Below, piece after piece: positions 23,253 to 32,934 of a stretch of 64,000 nt of DNA (position 1 is its first letter; every line of letters begins with the position of its first letter). The notes under the pieces were generated by a model. It was not told where the DNA came from. It was given only the letters and a program-made list of their open reading frames with translations, and did no database searches. This DNA is from Ponticaulis profundi (GTDB lineage: Bacteria > Pseudomonadota > Alphaproteobacteria > Caulobacterales > Hyphomonadaceae). The stretch spans positions 1-64,000 of the forward strand of contig NZ_JBHSSW010000004.1 in the NCBI RefSeq assembly GCF_042659465.1, in the 5' to 3' direction. Both the position numbers and the translations under genes were made by a program.

Positions 23253-25180
23253 GCAGTCGGTCACGAGATAACAATATTGATGTGACCCGCCGCCTACTCG
23301 TCGCAGGGGGCGTTGGTGGGCTTGTGGCTGGCGGTATCGGATCGCGCCTCGCTTATCTGCAGCTGTTCAGCGATGACAAGTTTGTCCGTCTCGCCGATGA
23401 GAACGGTCTGAGCCGTGAGCCTGCGCCGTCACGCCGCGGGCTGATTTACGACCGGTTCGGGGAACCCCTTGCGACGCACCGTACGTCCTGGAACGTCTAT
23501 GCGGCGCGCGAAAATATCGATGATGTGCCAGCGCTGTTGAAGCGGATCTCGCAGATCGTCGAATTCTCTGATGAGCAAATCGAGCGGGTGCTACGCGATT
23601 TTTCCCGTGAGCAGCGTTTCATTCCGGTCTCGATTCTCTCGGACCTCACCTATGAGCAGTTTGCGCGATTGAGCGTTGAGCGTCCAAGTCTTCCGGGTGT
23701 GGCGATTGATGAGGTCAAGGCGCGGTCCTATCCACGTGGGCGCGATTTTGCCCATGTGCTCGGCTATGTGGCGCGCCCCAACCAGCGCGAGATTGATCAG
23801 GCGATTGAGAATCTCGATCCGGAAAAGGACCGGGAACAGATCAACCGGATCAAACGGGTCTACAAACACCCGACCATGCGCATTGGCCGCCTGGGTATGG
23901 AAAAGCAGGCTGATGACTGGCTGCGCGGCACGCCGGGTGTTTATCGCTTCGTGAAGAACGCGCAGGGACGTATTCTGGAACGTCTGCCGGACGATGAAAC
24001 GGCGCCAAAGCCGGGCTCTGATATCCACCTCACGATTGATGCGGGCCTGCAGAAGGCGGCGATTGAGCATTTCGAGGATCAGACAGGCGCGGCGGTCGTC
24101 ATCGATATTGAGAATGGCGATATTCTGACGCTCGCCTCGACGCCGGCTTTCGATCCGAATGACTTTGTGAACGGCATCTCGGTTCCGGACTATGCGGCGT
24201 TGCGTGATGATGAACGCGCTCCGCTCTTCCACAAAGCCTATGATGGCGTTTACCCGCCGGGCTCCACTTTCAAGATGATCGTCGGTTCGGCTGCGCTGCG
24301 CGCTGGCGTCGTGACGCCGAATGAGCGGGTCTATTGTTCCGGACGCTATAATCCGTTTGGTGGCCGTGCTTTCCACTGCTGGAAACGAGGCGGTCACGGC
24401 CATGTCGACCTGCACACGGCGATCCAGGGCTCCTGTGACGTCTATTTTTACGAAGTTGCACGTCGTCTGGGGCCAGACCTCATCGCAGAAGAGGCCAAGA
24501 CGTTCGGGCTCGGTCATGACTACACTTTAGGCATGACGGGCGGACGTGAAGGCGTCGTGCCGACCGACGCCTGGAAGCGCAAGCGCTTTGGTGAGCCATG
24601 GTATGCGGGCGAGACGCTCAGCTATGGCATTGGCCAGGGCTATTTGACGACATCGCCGTTGCAGCTGGCTGTGATGTGCGCGCGGATCGCGGCAGGAGAT
24701 GGTAGCCAGATCATGCCGAGACTGATCGGCAATGGTCCATCCTTCGACAAGGACACGCCATATGGCACCATGCCGTCGACCGATATTCTCGATCGTCTTC
24801 GCGCGGCCATGTATGCGGTGACGTCTGAGCCGGGCGGTACGGCGCTGCGCGCTGGCGATATCGGCTATCAGGGCATACGGATGGCGGGCAAAACCGGTAC
24901 GGCGCAGGTGCGTGTCATTTCGACCGCAGAACGGGCAACCGGCGTGATTGGAAACGCTGATCTGCCAAGGCGTCTGCGTGACCACGGTCTGTTTGTCGGT
25001 TTTGCGCCATATGACAATCCACGCTACGCCGTTGCTGTTGTCGCTGAACACGCGGTGCGTGGGTCCGGTAACGCCTATCCGATCGCCCGCGAGGTGATGC
25101 GCGAAGCGTTTGAACGCAATTCAGCGCGTCAGCCAAATTACCAGTATGCGACTGGCCCTTCCAGCCGGGAGAAGATCTGA
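23249..25180 (+). CDS. mrdA: Penicillin-binding protein 2 (transpeptidase)
   Basis: A 643-aa class B PBP that cross-links elongation peptidoglycan. An N-terminal TM anchor (about 15-38) is followed by the dimerisation/pedestal domain (APSRRGLIYDRFGEPLA; RSYPRGRDFAHVLGYV). The transpeptidase domain has nucleophile Ser339 in PPGSTFK, the SxD motif in QGSCDVYFYE and KTGTAQV near residue 550. All catalytic residues are intact. It acts with RodA, whose gene starts at its stop codon (TGATGG). Confidence 0.97.
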   Translation: MSSRSRDNNIDVTRRLLVAGGVGGLVAGGIGSRLAYLQLFSDDKFVRLADENGLSREPAPSRRGLIYDRFGEPLATHRTSWNVYAARENIDDVPALLKRISQIVEFSDEQIERVLRDFSREQRFIPVSILSDLTYEQFARLSVERPSLPGVAIDEVKARSYPRGRDFAHVLGYVARPNQREIDQAIENLDPEKDREQINRIKRVYKHPTMRIGRLGMEKQADDWLRGTPGVYRFVKNAQGRILERLPDDETAPKPGSDIHLTIDAGLQKAAIEHFEDQTGAAVVIDIENGDILTLASTPAFDPNDFVNGISVPDYAALRDDERAPLFHKAYDGVYPPGSTFKMIVGSAALRAGVVTPNERVYCSGRYNPFGGRAFHCWKRGGHGHVDLHTAIQGSCDVYFYEVARRLGPDLIAEEAKTFGLGHDYTLGMTGGREGVVPTDAWKRKRFGEPWYAGETLSYGIGQGYLTTSPLQLAVMCARIAAGDGSQIMPRLIGNGPSFDKDTPYGTMPSTDILDRLRAAMYAVTSEPGGTALRAGDIGYQGIRMAGKTGTAQVRVISTAERATGVIGNADLPRRLRDHGLFVGFAPYDNPRYAVAVVAEHAVRGSGNAYPIAREVMREAFERNSARQPNYQYATGPSSREKI

Positions 25181-26322
25181 TGGCCAGCTATGCGCCTTTG
25201 AATGATGATTTGCTCTCCCGCTTTCTGCGCATGCCGTGGGTGATGATCCTGCTGGTACTGGGCTTGTCATTGTTCGGCGTGACGGTGCTTTATTCGGCGA
25301 CCATCACCAATGAAGCAGAAAGCCTGCTGCCGGTAAAACATGCGGTACGTGTGGTCATGGCGTTCGGCTTCCTGCTGATACTGGGCATGATGCCGCTGAA
25401 TTTCTGGGCCGCTATCGCTTATCCGGTCTATTTCGGCGCGTTGGTGCTGCTTGTCGGCGTTGAATTCTTCGGCTCCACAGGGGGCGGCGCGCAGCGCTGG
25501 CTCGAGATTGGGCCGATCCGTGTTCAGCCATCCGAATTCATGAAACTGGCGCTGCTGCTCGCTTTGGCGCGCTATTATCACTCTGTGCTGTCCAGCGGAG
25601 ACCGGAAGTTTGTCTTTCACCTTCCGGCGCTCATGATGATCATTGCGCCTGTCATGCTGGTCTTCCGTCAACCTGACCTGGGTACAGCCCTGATGCTGGC
25701 GGCAACGGGTTTTGCCGTCATGTTTTTTGCCGGGCTTCGTTACTGGGTGATCGGACTGGGTCTGATTTCCAGTGTGGTCGCAGCGCCGCTCGCCTTCTTT
25801 TACGTGCTGAAGGACTATCAGCGCGAGCGGGTTCTGACAGCGATCAACCCATCCCGCGATCCGCTTGGTGCGGGTTATCAGATTCAGCAGGCCGAGATTG
25901 CCATCGGGTCGGGTGGCTATGATGGTCGCGGCTTCATGCAGGGCACGCAGAGCCAGCTTGATTATATTCCCGAGCAGCACACGGACTTCATCTTCACCGT
26001 GATTGCGGAGGAGTTTGGTTTTATCGGCTCGATTGGGCTGATCGTGGCCTGGCTCGCAATCTTCGCGCTGGGCTTCATCATCGCCGGGCGCAGCAAGTCT
26101 ACCTTTGGATATCTGGCGGCTTCCGGCGCTGTTGTGACGGTCGCCTTCTACGTTTTCGTCAATATCGGCATGGTCAGTGGCTTGTTGCCTGTGGTGGGTG
26201 TTCCATTGCCCATGATCTCGTATGGCGGGACGGCAATGCTCACGGTGATGGCAGCGTTTGCTGTCATCTGTGCAACCAATCTCGATCGTGAGCGCCAGAT
26301 GACCTTTAACAGCTTTTTCTGA
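25180..26322 (+). CDS. rodA: Peptidoglycan glycosyltransferase RodA
   Basis: A 380-aa SEDS-family polymerase with about ten TM helices that extends glycan strands from lipid II during elongation. Motifs include QRWLEIGPIRVQPSEFMKLA, RQPDLGTALML, the large periplasmic loop SGGYDGRGFMQGTQSQLDYIPEQHTDFIF and YGGTAMLTVMAAFAV. The start codon overlaps the mrdA stop by one base. This is the last gene of the rod operon; the next gene begins 120 bp later. Confidence 0.97.
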   Translation: MASYAPLNDDLLSRFLRMPWVMILLVLGLSLFGVTVLYSATITNEAESLLPVKHAVRVVMAFGFLLILGMMPLNFWAAIAYPVYFGALVLLVGVEFFGSTGGGAQRWLEIGPIRVQPSEFMKLALLLALARYYHSVLSSGDRKFVFHLPALMMIIAPVMLVFRQPDLGTALMLAATGFAVMFFAGLRYWVIGLGLISSVVAAPLAFFYVLKDYQRERVLTAINPSRDPLGAGYQIQQAEIAIGSGGYDGRGFMQGTQSQLDYIPEQHTDFIFTVIAEEFGFIGSIGLIVAWLAIFALGFIIAGRSKSTFGYLAASGAVVTVAFYVFVNIGMVSGLLPVVGVPLPMISYGGTAMLTVMAAFAVICATNLDRERQMTFNSFF

Positions 26323-26442
26323 CGCGATTACAATCCAGCGCTTCCCTTTTCGGGGCCAATTGACCTTTTGTGCGGTTTCGTCATGTTGTGTGGTATCCAA
26401 CGGGTGGCAAACGCCCCCCGCTAGTCTTTGGGGGAGTAGTAT

Positions 26443-27936
26443 ATGGCGTTGCCATCCGTAAGCGGAAAGTCTGACCATTGGGGGTCGCGATTTGGTTTCA
26501 TCATGGCTGCGGTGGGTTCATCCGTCGGCCTGGGAAATCTCTGGCGCTTTCCTTTTACAGCGGGTGAGAACGGCGGAAGCGCCTTCATCCTGATCTATCT
26601 GGCGAGCGTGCTTCTTTTCGGTTTGCCCGTGCTCATGGCGGAATATGCGCTGGGCCGTCACGGTCAACGCTCTGCGATTGCGACACTGCGCAAGATCACG
26701 ACCGAAGAGAAAAAGCCGTCAGCCTGGGTTGGTATGGGCTGGCTCGGGGCGCTGGCCTCTCTGATCCTGTTTTCCTTTTACATCGTGATTTCCGGTTGGG
26801 TGTTCGACTACATCCCGCAAAGCTTCAGCGGCGCGTTCTCCCTGTTCAGCGATGAAGTTGAGCTGCTGAATGCCAATATCGGGCAGTCCGTGGCGGTGAT
26901 GAATGAACAGATCAAAAGCGTTCATTTGTCCGGGGCTTGCAGCTTTGTCAGCGATGGCGTGATCACGCGTGTTGCAGAGACAGTGGATGGCGCAGAAGTG
27001 CTGCGTGATATTTCGGTTGGTGATGTGTCAGCCTGCCGGTTCGCAGAGACGACCGGCAATAAACTCGAGATCTTCATCTATACGGCGATCTTTCTGCTGC
27101 TGAACGTCATTGTTCTCGCGCGTGGTGTCCATGGCGGCATTGAACGGGCTGCGGAAATCCTGATGCCGGCTTTCTTTATCATGCTGCTTGGCATGGTTGT
27201 TTATGCCTGTGTGACAGGTGACTTCGCAGGTGCTGCGAACTTCCTGCTCACGCCGGATTTCAGCAAAGTGACGTTCAATACCGTGCTGGCAGCTGTCGGG
27301 CAGGCCTTCTTCTCACTCAGCGTCGGTAGCTGCGTGATGTTCACCTATGGCGCTTATCTGACCCGAGAGACCAGCATTCCGAAGAACGCAGCACTGGTTG
27401 CGGGCGCAGACACTTTTGTGGCGCTGATTGCTGGCTTTGCCATCTTCCCGATCGTGTTTGCCTTCGGCCTCAATGAAGCAGGTGGTCCGGGCCTTCTCTT
27501 CGTGACGCTTCCAATCGCGTTTGGTCAGATGCCGACCTTCATTGGTGCGGTCTTCTTCACGCTGGCGCTGTTTGCAGCCTTCACATCCGCCGTATCCCTG
27601 CTTGAGGTTGGTGTTTCCTGGCTGGAAGATCAAAAGGCGATTGGCCGCGTAAAAGGCGCCATTGGTCTTGGGGTTCTGATGCTGCTGATTGCCACCGGCT
27701 ATATCTTCCGCGGTGATCTGATTGACCATGCCGACTTCCTCAGCGGAACGGTCATGCTGCCGCTTGGTGGTGTTCTGATTGGTCTGTTTGCAGGCTGGGT
27801 CGTGCCGAAACACATTCTGATCAAGGAACTCGGAGACGGCCTCGTGCTGAACGGGGTTCTGTTCCTGCTGCGCTTTGTGGTTCCGATCGCGATCAGCATC
27901 ATTCTGATCGTTGGCATTGTCGGCAAATTCAGCTGA
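26443..27936 (+). CDS. Sodium-dependent transporter, NSS (SNF) family
   Basis: A 497-aa LeuT-fold symporter. GSSVGLGNLWRFPFTAGENGG is the TM1 signature that lines the sodium and substrate site. LPVLMAEYALGRHGQR follows in TM2. SVGSCVMFTYGAYLT corresponds to the TM6 unwound region, and a sodium-site-like stretch (FTSAVSLLEVG) is seen in TM8. A long loop with two cysteines (residues ~145-195) lies between TM3 and TM4. NSS bacterial members import amino acids or related amines; the substrate is not evident. It is followed by a terminator. Confidence 0.93.
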   Translation: MALPSVSGKSDHWGSRFGFIMAAVGSSVGLGNLWRFPFTAGENGGSAFILIYLASVLLFGLPVLMAEYALGRHGQRSAIATLRKITTEEKKPSAWVGMGWLGALASLILFSFYIVISGWVFDYIPQSFSGAFSLFSDEVELLNANIGQSVAVMNEQIKSVHLSGACSFVSDGVITRVAETVDGAEVLRDISVGDVSACRFAETTGNKLEIFIYTAIFLLLNVIVLARGVHGGIERAAEILMPAFFIMLLGMVVYACVTGDFAGAANFLLTPDFSKVTFNTVLAAVGQAFFSLSVGSCVMFTYGAYLTRETSIPKNAALVAGADTFVALIAGFAIFPIVFAFGLNEAGGPGLLFVTLPIAFGQMPTFIGAVFFTLALFAAFTSAVSLLEVGVSWLEDQKAIGRVKGAIGLGVLMLLIATGYIFRGDLIDHADFLSGTVMLPLGGVLIGLFAGWVVPKHILIKELGDGLVLNGVLFLLRFVVPIAISIILIVGIVGKFS

Positions 27937-27945
27937 TCAAATAAG

Positions 27946-27974
27946 AAAGGCGGCTCTCAGGAGCCGCCTTTTTT
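27946..27974 (+). terminator. Rho-independent terminator
   Basis: AAAGGCGGCTC at 27946-27956 pairs with GAGCCGCCTTT at 27961-27971 around a 4-nt loop, followed by TTT. The A-rich left side means it can also work for the convergent pip gene. Confidence 0.92.
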
Positions 27975-27995
27975 CTTGTGTCTTTCAGCTGCGGC

Positions 27996-28970
27996 CTAGC
28001 GGAAGCGCTGAACGAACTCGTCCGTGGCATCGATGAGCGCATTGACGATGCCGGGCTCCAGACTTGAATGGCCCGCGTCCGGAATGATTTTCAGCTCAGA
28101 GCTCGTCCATTCCTTGTGAAGCGCCCAAGCCGATGAGAGCGGCGTGACGACGTCATAACGCCCATGAACAATCGTGCCCGGAATACCGTTCAGCACTTTG
28201 GCGTTATCGAGCAGCCAGCCATCGGTTTCGAAGAAGCCACCATTCTTGAAGTAGTGGCATTCAATGCGCGCGAAGGCGTCGGTGAAGGCATCATCGTCAA
28301 ACTGAGGCGGGCGCGCAGATGGCCCCCGAATGGAAAGCGTTTCGCCTTCCCAGCAGGCCCAGGCCCGTGCTGCATCGCGTCGTTCGTCGCCGTGAGGCCC
28401 CATCAGGCGTTTGTGGAAGGCGTTGAGCAGATCGCCGCGCTCGGCTTCCGGAATCGGAGCGATATAGCGGTCATACGCATCGGGGAAGAGATTGCTTGCG
28501 CCATGCTGGTAGAACCAGTTGATCTCGGACTTCGTCAGCAGGAATATCCCGCGCAGGAGCAGGGCAAGCGCGCGGTCCGGGTGCGTGATGGAATAGGCGA
28601 GGGAAAGCGTGGACCCCCAGGAGCCGCCGAACACGATCCATTTTTCAATGCCCAGCATTTCCCGGATCTTCTCGATGTCCGAGATGAGGTCCCAGGTCGT
28701 GTTTTCCTCGAGCGTGGAGCGGGGTGTGGATCGTCCACATCCGCGCTGATCAAAGAGGATGACACGAAAGTATCGCGGGTCAAAAAAACGGCGCATGTCC
28801 GGGTTGGCACCGCCACCCGGGCCACCATGAAGGGCGATGACCGGGATGCCGTTTACCGGACCGGCATCTTCCCAGTAAAGTTCGTGGAGGTCAGAGACCT
28901 TGATGCGTCCCGTTTGTCGTGGCTCGACATGCGGGTACAGCTTTCTTCGTATGGTGGGCATTCTGTTCAT
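27996..28970 (-). CDS. pip: Proline iminopeptidase
   Basis: A 324-aa alpha/beta hydrolase of peptidase family S33 that removes N-terminal proline from peptides. HGGPGGG at 48-54 forms the oxyanion region, FDQRGCGRS is diagnostic, and Ser117 in GGSWGS is the nucleophile. The acid and base are probably Asp in HGRYDVVTP and His in IPDAGHSSLEPG. ARAWACWEGETLS in the cap is also typical. AGGTGAAG precedes the ATG. It is cytosolic and monocistronic. Confidence 0.95.
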   Translation of the reverse strand: MNRMPTIRRKLYPHVEPRQTGRIKVSDLHELYWEDAGPVNGIPVIALHGGPGGGANPDMRRFFDPRYFRVILFDQRGCGRSTPRSTLEENTTWDLISDIEKIREMLGIEKWIVFGGSWGSTLSLAYSITHPDRALALLLRGIFLLTKSEINWFYQHGASNLFPDAYDRYIAPIPEAERGDLLNAFHKRLMGPHGDERRDAARAWACWEGETLSIRGPSARPPQFDDDAFTDAFARIECHYFKNGGFFETDGWLLDNAKVLNGIPGTIVHGRYDVVTPLSSAWALHKEWTSSELKIIPDAGHSSLEPGIVNALIDATDEFVQRFR

Positions 28971-29081
28971 GACTGCTTCACCTATACAAAGTCTAATGTG
29001 AGATAAAGTCTGGACGAAGTGGGAACAACAGGGTTACCACTTACGTTAAAGAAACACATAATTTTTTCTGGGCGATATCTC

Positions 29082-29666
29082 ATGCGGAATCTGTACCTTG
29101 CTGCAGCATTTCTCTGTCTTGGCGGATGTGCGACTGTCACCATACAGCCCGCCAATTTTACGATGTCGCTCAATGAAGAGCAGTCCGAACTCACCAAATC
29201 AGCCAAAGCTTTTGCCGACAATGCGGAAGCCGAAGGGTGGATCAAGAAAAGCGACCCAATCGCCTTTCTTCAGTCCAAGCTCTTTCCATCCAGTGATGCG
29301 GGTGACAACACGCCGGAATATGTCGAACAGCTGAAAGAAAACTCTGCCAGCCAGACCGAATACCGTCAGAAGCTTATGGCCGATATGGCCAGCGCAACCG
29401 CTTCGCTGACGGAACTGAACACAACGGCTGAGACGACCCTTGCAGGAGAGATGCAGCCAGAGCGAGCGGATGTCGCAAGCTTTGAGGATGCGCTGATCGC
29501 GGCTCAGAAATGCCGTAAATCCTTTGCCGATGCCAAGGATGAGCTGGCAACCAGTGTCGAGATGGACCGCACGCTTGCCGGTCTCGATGCTGAGATCGAA
29601 ACCACACGCAGACTGGCTGACGATCTGGCTGCTGCATGGCAGAATGATCTGAACGCCATTTCCTGA
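29082..29666 (+). CDS. Hypothetical lipoprotein, helical
   Basis: A 194-aa lipoprotein starting at the ATG at 29082, where translation gives a signal peptide with lipobox LGGC (Cys near residue 15). The upstream in-frame extension would bury the signal sequence. The mature protein is polar and helical, with likely coiled-coil segments at ~65-125 and ~150-190. I recognise no domain. It is convergent with the epoxide-hydrolase-like gene (7 bp between stops) and divergent from pip. Confidence 0.7.
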   Translation: MRNLYLAAAFLCLGGCATVTIQPANFTMSLNEEQSELTKSAKAFADNAEAEGWIKKSDPIAFLQSKLFPSSDAGDNTPEYVEQLKENSASQTEYRQKLMADMASATASLTELNTTAETTLAGEMQPERADVASFEDALIAAQKCRKSFADAKDELATSVEMDRTLAGLDAEIETTRRLADDLAAAWQNDLNAIS

Positions 29667-29673
29667 GCCGGGG

Positions 29674-30639
29674 TCAGAATTTTTTCTGCACCCAGTCGGC
29701 GATCGCTTCGTTCACATCATCCGGTTTTTCCTGCTGAGTCCAATGGCCTGAACCCTTGATCAGAACACGGTCGAGATTCGGAACGAATTTCTCCATGCCA
29801 TCAGCCGCCGCTGGTGGCAGAACCGGATCAAGCTCAGCGAGCACCATCAGACAGGGCTGTTCGACAAGATCGACCTGATTGGCCGTCTCGTGCCAGTTCC
29901 GGTCAAAATTCCGATACCAGTTGATGCCGCCCCGAAAGCCCGTTCGCTCAAATTCCCGGACATAGAAGTCAAACGCCTCATCAGACATGACGAGGGGGCG
30001 GGCCGTGCTTGTATCAAAGGTTTTGAGCGTATCCTTGAGGCTGCTGCCTGCGCGCGTGTCGGGCGAGTTTCCGTCCGCTTCCGGCGGCTTCTGGGCAAAA
30101 TAGGTGAGCGTTTTTCGGACGTCGTCATCGAGCAGCGCTTCAGCTTCGCCTTCTTTCTGGAACCAGACCATGTAGAAATCTTCGCCAAACCGCTTTGCGT
30201 AAAGCTTGCTCGGCTCCATCGGCGCGCGCTTGGTGTAGGGCGTGTTGAGGCAGATGACCGATTTGGTGAGCTCGGGATAGCGAAGCGGCATTTGCCAGAC
30301 AATGAGACCGCCCCAGTCATGGCCGACGAAGATCACCTCGGTCAGGCCGAGTTCAGCGCAGAGTGCAGCCTGATCAGCGCAGAGCGCCTCCATGTCGTAA
30401 GCTTCGATTGCTTCAGGGCAGGCTGACTGACCATAACCACGCTGATCCATCGCGACACAGTGAAAGCCGCGTTCTGCTAAGCCCTCGAGCTGAAAGCGCC
30501 ATGAAAAGGCAAGCTCGGGGAAGCCGTGAGAAAACACCAGCGTCGGATAGGAACTGTCTTTTGGGCCTGCCTCCCAATAGGCGAAGGTCAGTCCGTCGCG
30601 TTTGAAGGTTTTCGGCTTGTCCCAGTCGATCTGCGTCAT
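29674..30639 (-). CDS. Alpha/beta hydrolase, epoxide-hydrolase type
   Basis: A 321-aa protein from the ATG at 30639, which has GGGAGG seven bases before it. The HGFP motif at 38-41 is the epoxide-hydrolase oxyanion hole. Asp108 in GHDWGG is an aspartate nucleophile, which separates it from serine esterases. The base is probably His in GSGHWTQQEKPDD, and the acid Asp in AELDPVLPP. Cap-domain tyrosines that protonate the epoxide (for example in INWYRNFDRNW) are present. The reaction is probably epoxide to diol; fluoroacetate dehalogenase is a less likely alternative in the same fold. It precedes DUF423 in the minus direction? No: DUF423 (30656-31015) lies upstream by 16 bp, so they may be co-transcribed. 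Confidence 0.85.
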   Translation of the reverse strand: MTQIDWDKPKTFKRDGLTFAYWEAGPKDSSYPTLVFSHGFPELAFSWRFQLEGLAERGFHCVAMDQRGYGQSACPEAIEAYDMEALCADQAALCAELGLTEVIFVGHDWGGLIVWQMPLRYPELTKSVICLNTPYTKRAPMEPSKLYAKRFGEDFYMVWFQKEGEAEALLDDDVRKTLTYFAQKPPEADGNSPDTRAGSSLKDTLKTFDTSTARPLVMSDEAFDFYVREFERTGFRGGINWYRNFDRNWHETANQVDLVEQPCLMVLAELDPVLPPAAADGMEKFVPNLDRVLIKGSGHWTQQEKPDDVNEAIADWVQKKF

Positions 30640-30655
30640 GTGTCCTCCCGGATTT

Positions 30656-31015
30656 TTATTTTGTGATACCGATCCAGATAAGCCAGCCCCAGCCAATCAG
30701 AAATGACACACCGCCAAGCGGGGTGATCGCGCCAAACCAGCGCGGTGCGCCAAGCGACATCAGATACAGCGAACCAGCAAACAGGATGATACCGATAGCG
30801 AACATGACGCCGGGGCCATCAAGACCAGTGAGCCCAAGTTTTTTCGCAAGGCCAAGCGCTGTCAGAACGACGCCGTGACCAAGCGCATAAAGGGTGGCTG
30901 TTTCCCACCAACCGACCGCCTTTTCCGTGAGCTTGCCTTCCAGGCCATGTGCGCCGAATGCGCCAAGACCGACAGCGAGCAAACCGAAAAGGGCACCAAT
31001 TGCGAGAATAGGCAT
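30656..31015 (-). CDS. DUF423 membrane protein
   Basis: A 119-aa protein with four predicted TM helices. The family signature GLLAVGLGAFGAHGLEGKL is at the N-terminus and FAGSLYLMSLGAPRW with ITPLGGVSFLIGW in the second half. DUF423 (YwdK/YgdD-like) proteins are widespread inner-membrane proteins with no assigned function. A good ribosome-binding site (AGGAG) precedes the start. It lies between the thioesterase gene and the epoxide-hydrolase-like gene on the same strand with short gaps, forming a probable three-gene operon. Confidence 0.92.
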   Translation of the reverse strand: MPILAIGALFGLLAVGLGAFGAHGLEGKLTEKAVGWWETATLYALGHGVVLTALGLAKKLGLTGLDGPGVMFAIGIILFAGSLYLMSLGAPRWFGAITPLGGVSFLIGWGWLIWIGITK

Positions 31016-31054
31016 GAGAAACTCCTGAGACTGACGCCGGAAAAAAATGCGCCG

Positions 31055-31471
31055 CTATTCCGTCGGAATGGCGTAGGTCACGACAGCGTGGCTTGCGGCT
31101 TTATCCTGCATAGCACCTCTAATGTCGACTTCAGCTACGGCAAGGCGTCGCCCCATCTTCAAGAGGTTGGCTGTCGCGATGACATCTTCGGCCGGGCAGG
31201 GGCGAAGAAAGCTCATATTGAGATTTGACGTGACAGCCATCGGGGTGATGCCGATTTTGGTGAAGATGGCGGCATAGGTTGCGGTGTCGGCGAGTGACAT
31301 CTGTGTCGGACCGGAAATGACATTGCCTGGGCGAAGCAGATCATTGCGAAAGCGCAGAAGGACCTTCGCCATACCATCGCCGAGTTCGATGATTTCCGGG
31401 CGCGTGCGTTCGCCGTCGAATGCCCTGGCGAAAAATTCATTCACCTCCTGCGTGGTCAGATTTACGGCCAT
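31055..31471 (-). CDS. PaaI-like hotdog thioesterase
   Basis: A 138-aa single-hotdog protein. The ATG at 31471 is preferred over the one at 31477 because GGGGAG is six bases away from it. ISGPTQMSLADTATYAAIF is the hotdog helix region, and TSNLNMSFLRPCPAEDVIATANLLKMGRRLAVAEVDI is the strand series of the PaaI group. Asp in LADTAT is the position used for catalysis in PaaI thioesterases. It is likely to hydrolyse acyl-CoA or aryl-CoA; the substrate is unknown. It forms tetramers in the family. Confidence 0.85.
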   Translation of the reverse strand: MAVNLTTQEVNEFFARAFDGERTRPEIIELGDGMAKVLLRFRNDLLRPGNVISGPTQMSLADTATYAAIFTKIGITPMAVTSNLNMSFLRPCPAEDVIATANLLKMGRRLAVAEVDIRGAMQDKAASHAVVTYAIPTE

Positions 31472-31698
31472 GTCCATCTCCCCGATTTCTTATTCTGGCG
31501 CGCACTCTAGCCTGACGCGGGGCAAAGAACAGGGTGCCCCGGCGTCATACTGGACGCATGACGTTTCGGCGGTGTATCGCCTGAGCATCGCGCCGCCAAG
31601 GCATTGCGGCGTGGGCTTATCAATGCCACACCAGATAAAACAAATGACTTAGAGCGTCTCAGGCGCCGGAATTGATAAGGGATATAGGGAGGAAACAT

Positions 31699-32811
31699 AT
31701 GCTGACAGCAGGCGACGAGTATCCAATTCACCAGACACCTGAACCGGTTGCGTTTTCAGGCAGCGACCGGAATTTCTATGACCGTTACTTCTTCAATGGC
31801 TATTCGAGAGATGGTTCGGTCTTTTTCGGCGGTGCATTTGGTGTTTATCCGCATCTGAACATCATGGATGGCGCCTTTTCCATCCTGAAGGACGGCAAGC
31901 AACGCAGCCTGCATTTGTCGCGTGCGCTGAATATGGAGCGCATGGACACTCAGGTTGGTCCGATGAAGATCGAGGTGCTGGAGCCGCTCAAGAAAGTCCG
32001 CATCACCATTGAAGAAACCGAAGGTATTGGGGCGACGCTGGAGTTTACAGGCCGCGCTTTTCCAATCGAGGAGCCACGGTTCACCCGGCGCCAGGGGCCG
32101 CGTATGCTGATGGATGTCACACGCATGACGCAGAATGGCCGCTGGTCCGGCGAATTGCGGGTTGATGGCGAAGTGATCAAAGTCGATTCGCGGGATTTCT
32201 TCGGCACACGGGACCGCAGCTGGGGTGTCCGGCCAATTGGTGCAGCTGATGCACAGCCTCTTATCCCGGCGATGGAATTCCAGTTCTACTGGATCTGGAC
32301 GCCGCTGAATTTTGAAGACCGCGCTGTTTATTTCCACGTCAATGACGATGCACTGGGCAAATCCTGGAACACGAAAGCCATGCATGTGATGGATGGTTCC
32401 AGCGCAGATGAGCTGGAGCACATGTCGGCTTGCGCGATCGATGTGACCTATAAATCCGGAACGCGTCGCGCATCTGGCGCTGTTCTGCGGATGAAGGATC
32501 AGGCTGGCCGGGACTATCAGGTCGACATTACCCCGCACCATCATTTCCAGATGAAAGGCATTGGCTACACCCACCCGGAATGGGGCCACGGCAGCTATCA
32601 TGGCGAGGCGGTGAATTATGTTCGCGAGGAATACAAGCCAGCGGAGCTGAACTGGATGGAGCCGTCGAATGCGCACATTCAGGCGATCTCAAAAGTGGTT
32701 CTGACCGATCCAGACGGCAAAACTCACAATGGATTTGGTGCCTTTGAACAACTTTTCATGGGTCCGCATGAACCTTCTGGTTTCAAGGACGTTCTAGACC
32801 CAGCGAAATAG
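31699..32811 (+). CDS. Uncharacterised protein, CrtC/AttH-like beta-barrel candidate
   Basis: A 370-aa protein starting at the ATG at 31699 with AGGGAGGA upstream. It is soluble, without signal peptide, and rich in aromatic residues and beta-strand patterns: FFNGYSRDGSVFFGGAFGVYPHLN, GTRDRSWGVRP, MEFQFYWIWTPLNF, HPEWGHGSYHGE. This recalls the double-lipocalin proteins of the hydroxyneurosporene hydratase (CrtC)/AttH group and uncharacterised proteins of terpenoid or steroid degraders, but the match is by style only. It appears monocistronic. Confidence 0.55.
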   Translation: MLTAGDEYPIHQTPEPVAFSGSDRNFYDRYFFNGYSRDGSVFFGGAFGVYPHLNIMDGAFSILKDGKQRSLHLSRALNMERMDTQVGPMKIEVLEPLKKVRITIEETEGIGATLEFTGRAFPIEEPRFTRRQGPRMLMDVTRMTQNGRWSGELRVDGEVIKVDSRDFFGTRDRSWGVRPIGAADAQPLIPAMEFQFYWIWTPLNFEDRAVYFHVNDDALGKSWNTKAMHVMDGSSADELEHMSACAIDVTYKSGTRRASGAVLRMKDQAGRDYQVDITPHHHFQMKGIGYTHPEWGHGSYHGEAVNYVREEYKPAELNWMEPSNAHIQAISKVVLTDPDGKTHNGFGAFEQLFMGPHEPSGFKDVLDPAK

Positions 32812-32934
32812 GATCACCTCACCCGGCTTCCTGAAGATCGCCCTTTTATTGCCACTGTGATGCACACAAGGGTAGTAGAAGGGCGTCGCGTTATGTAGCG
32901 TCGGTGTGAGCAGGGTTGTTCGGGTGGACGGGTA

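Noticed and set aside
25267..26478. Antisense 403-codon frame over rodA
   Set aside because: Shadow of a membrane-protein gene, giving a His/Arg/Gln-rich translation.
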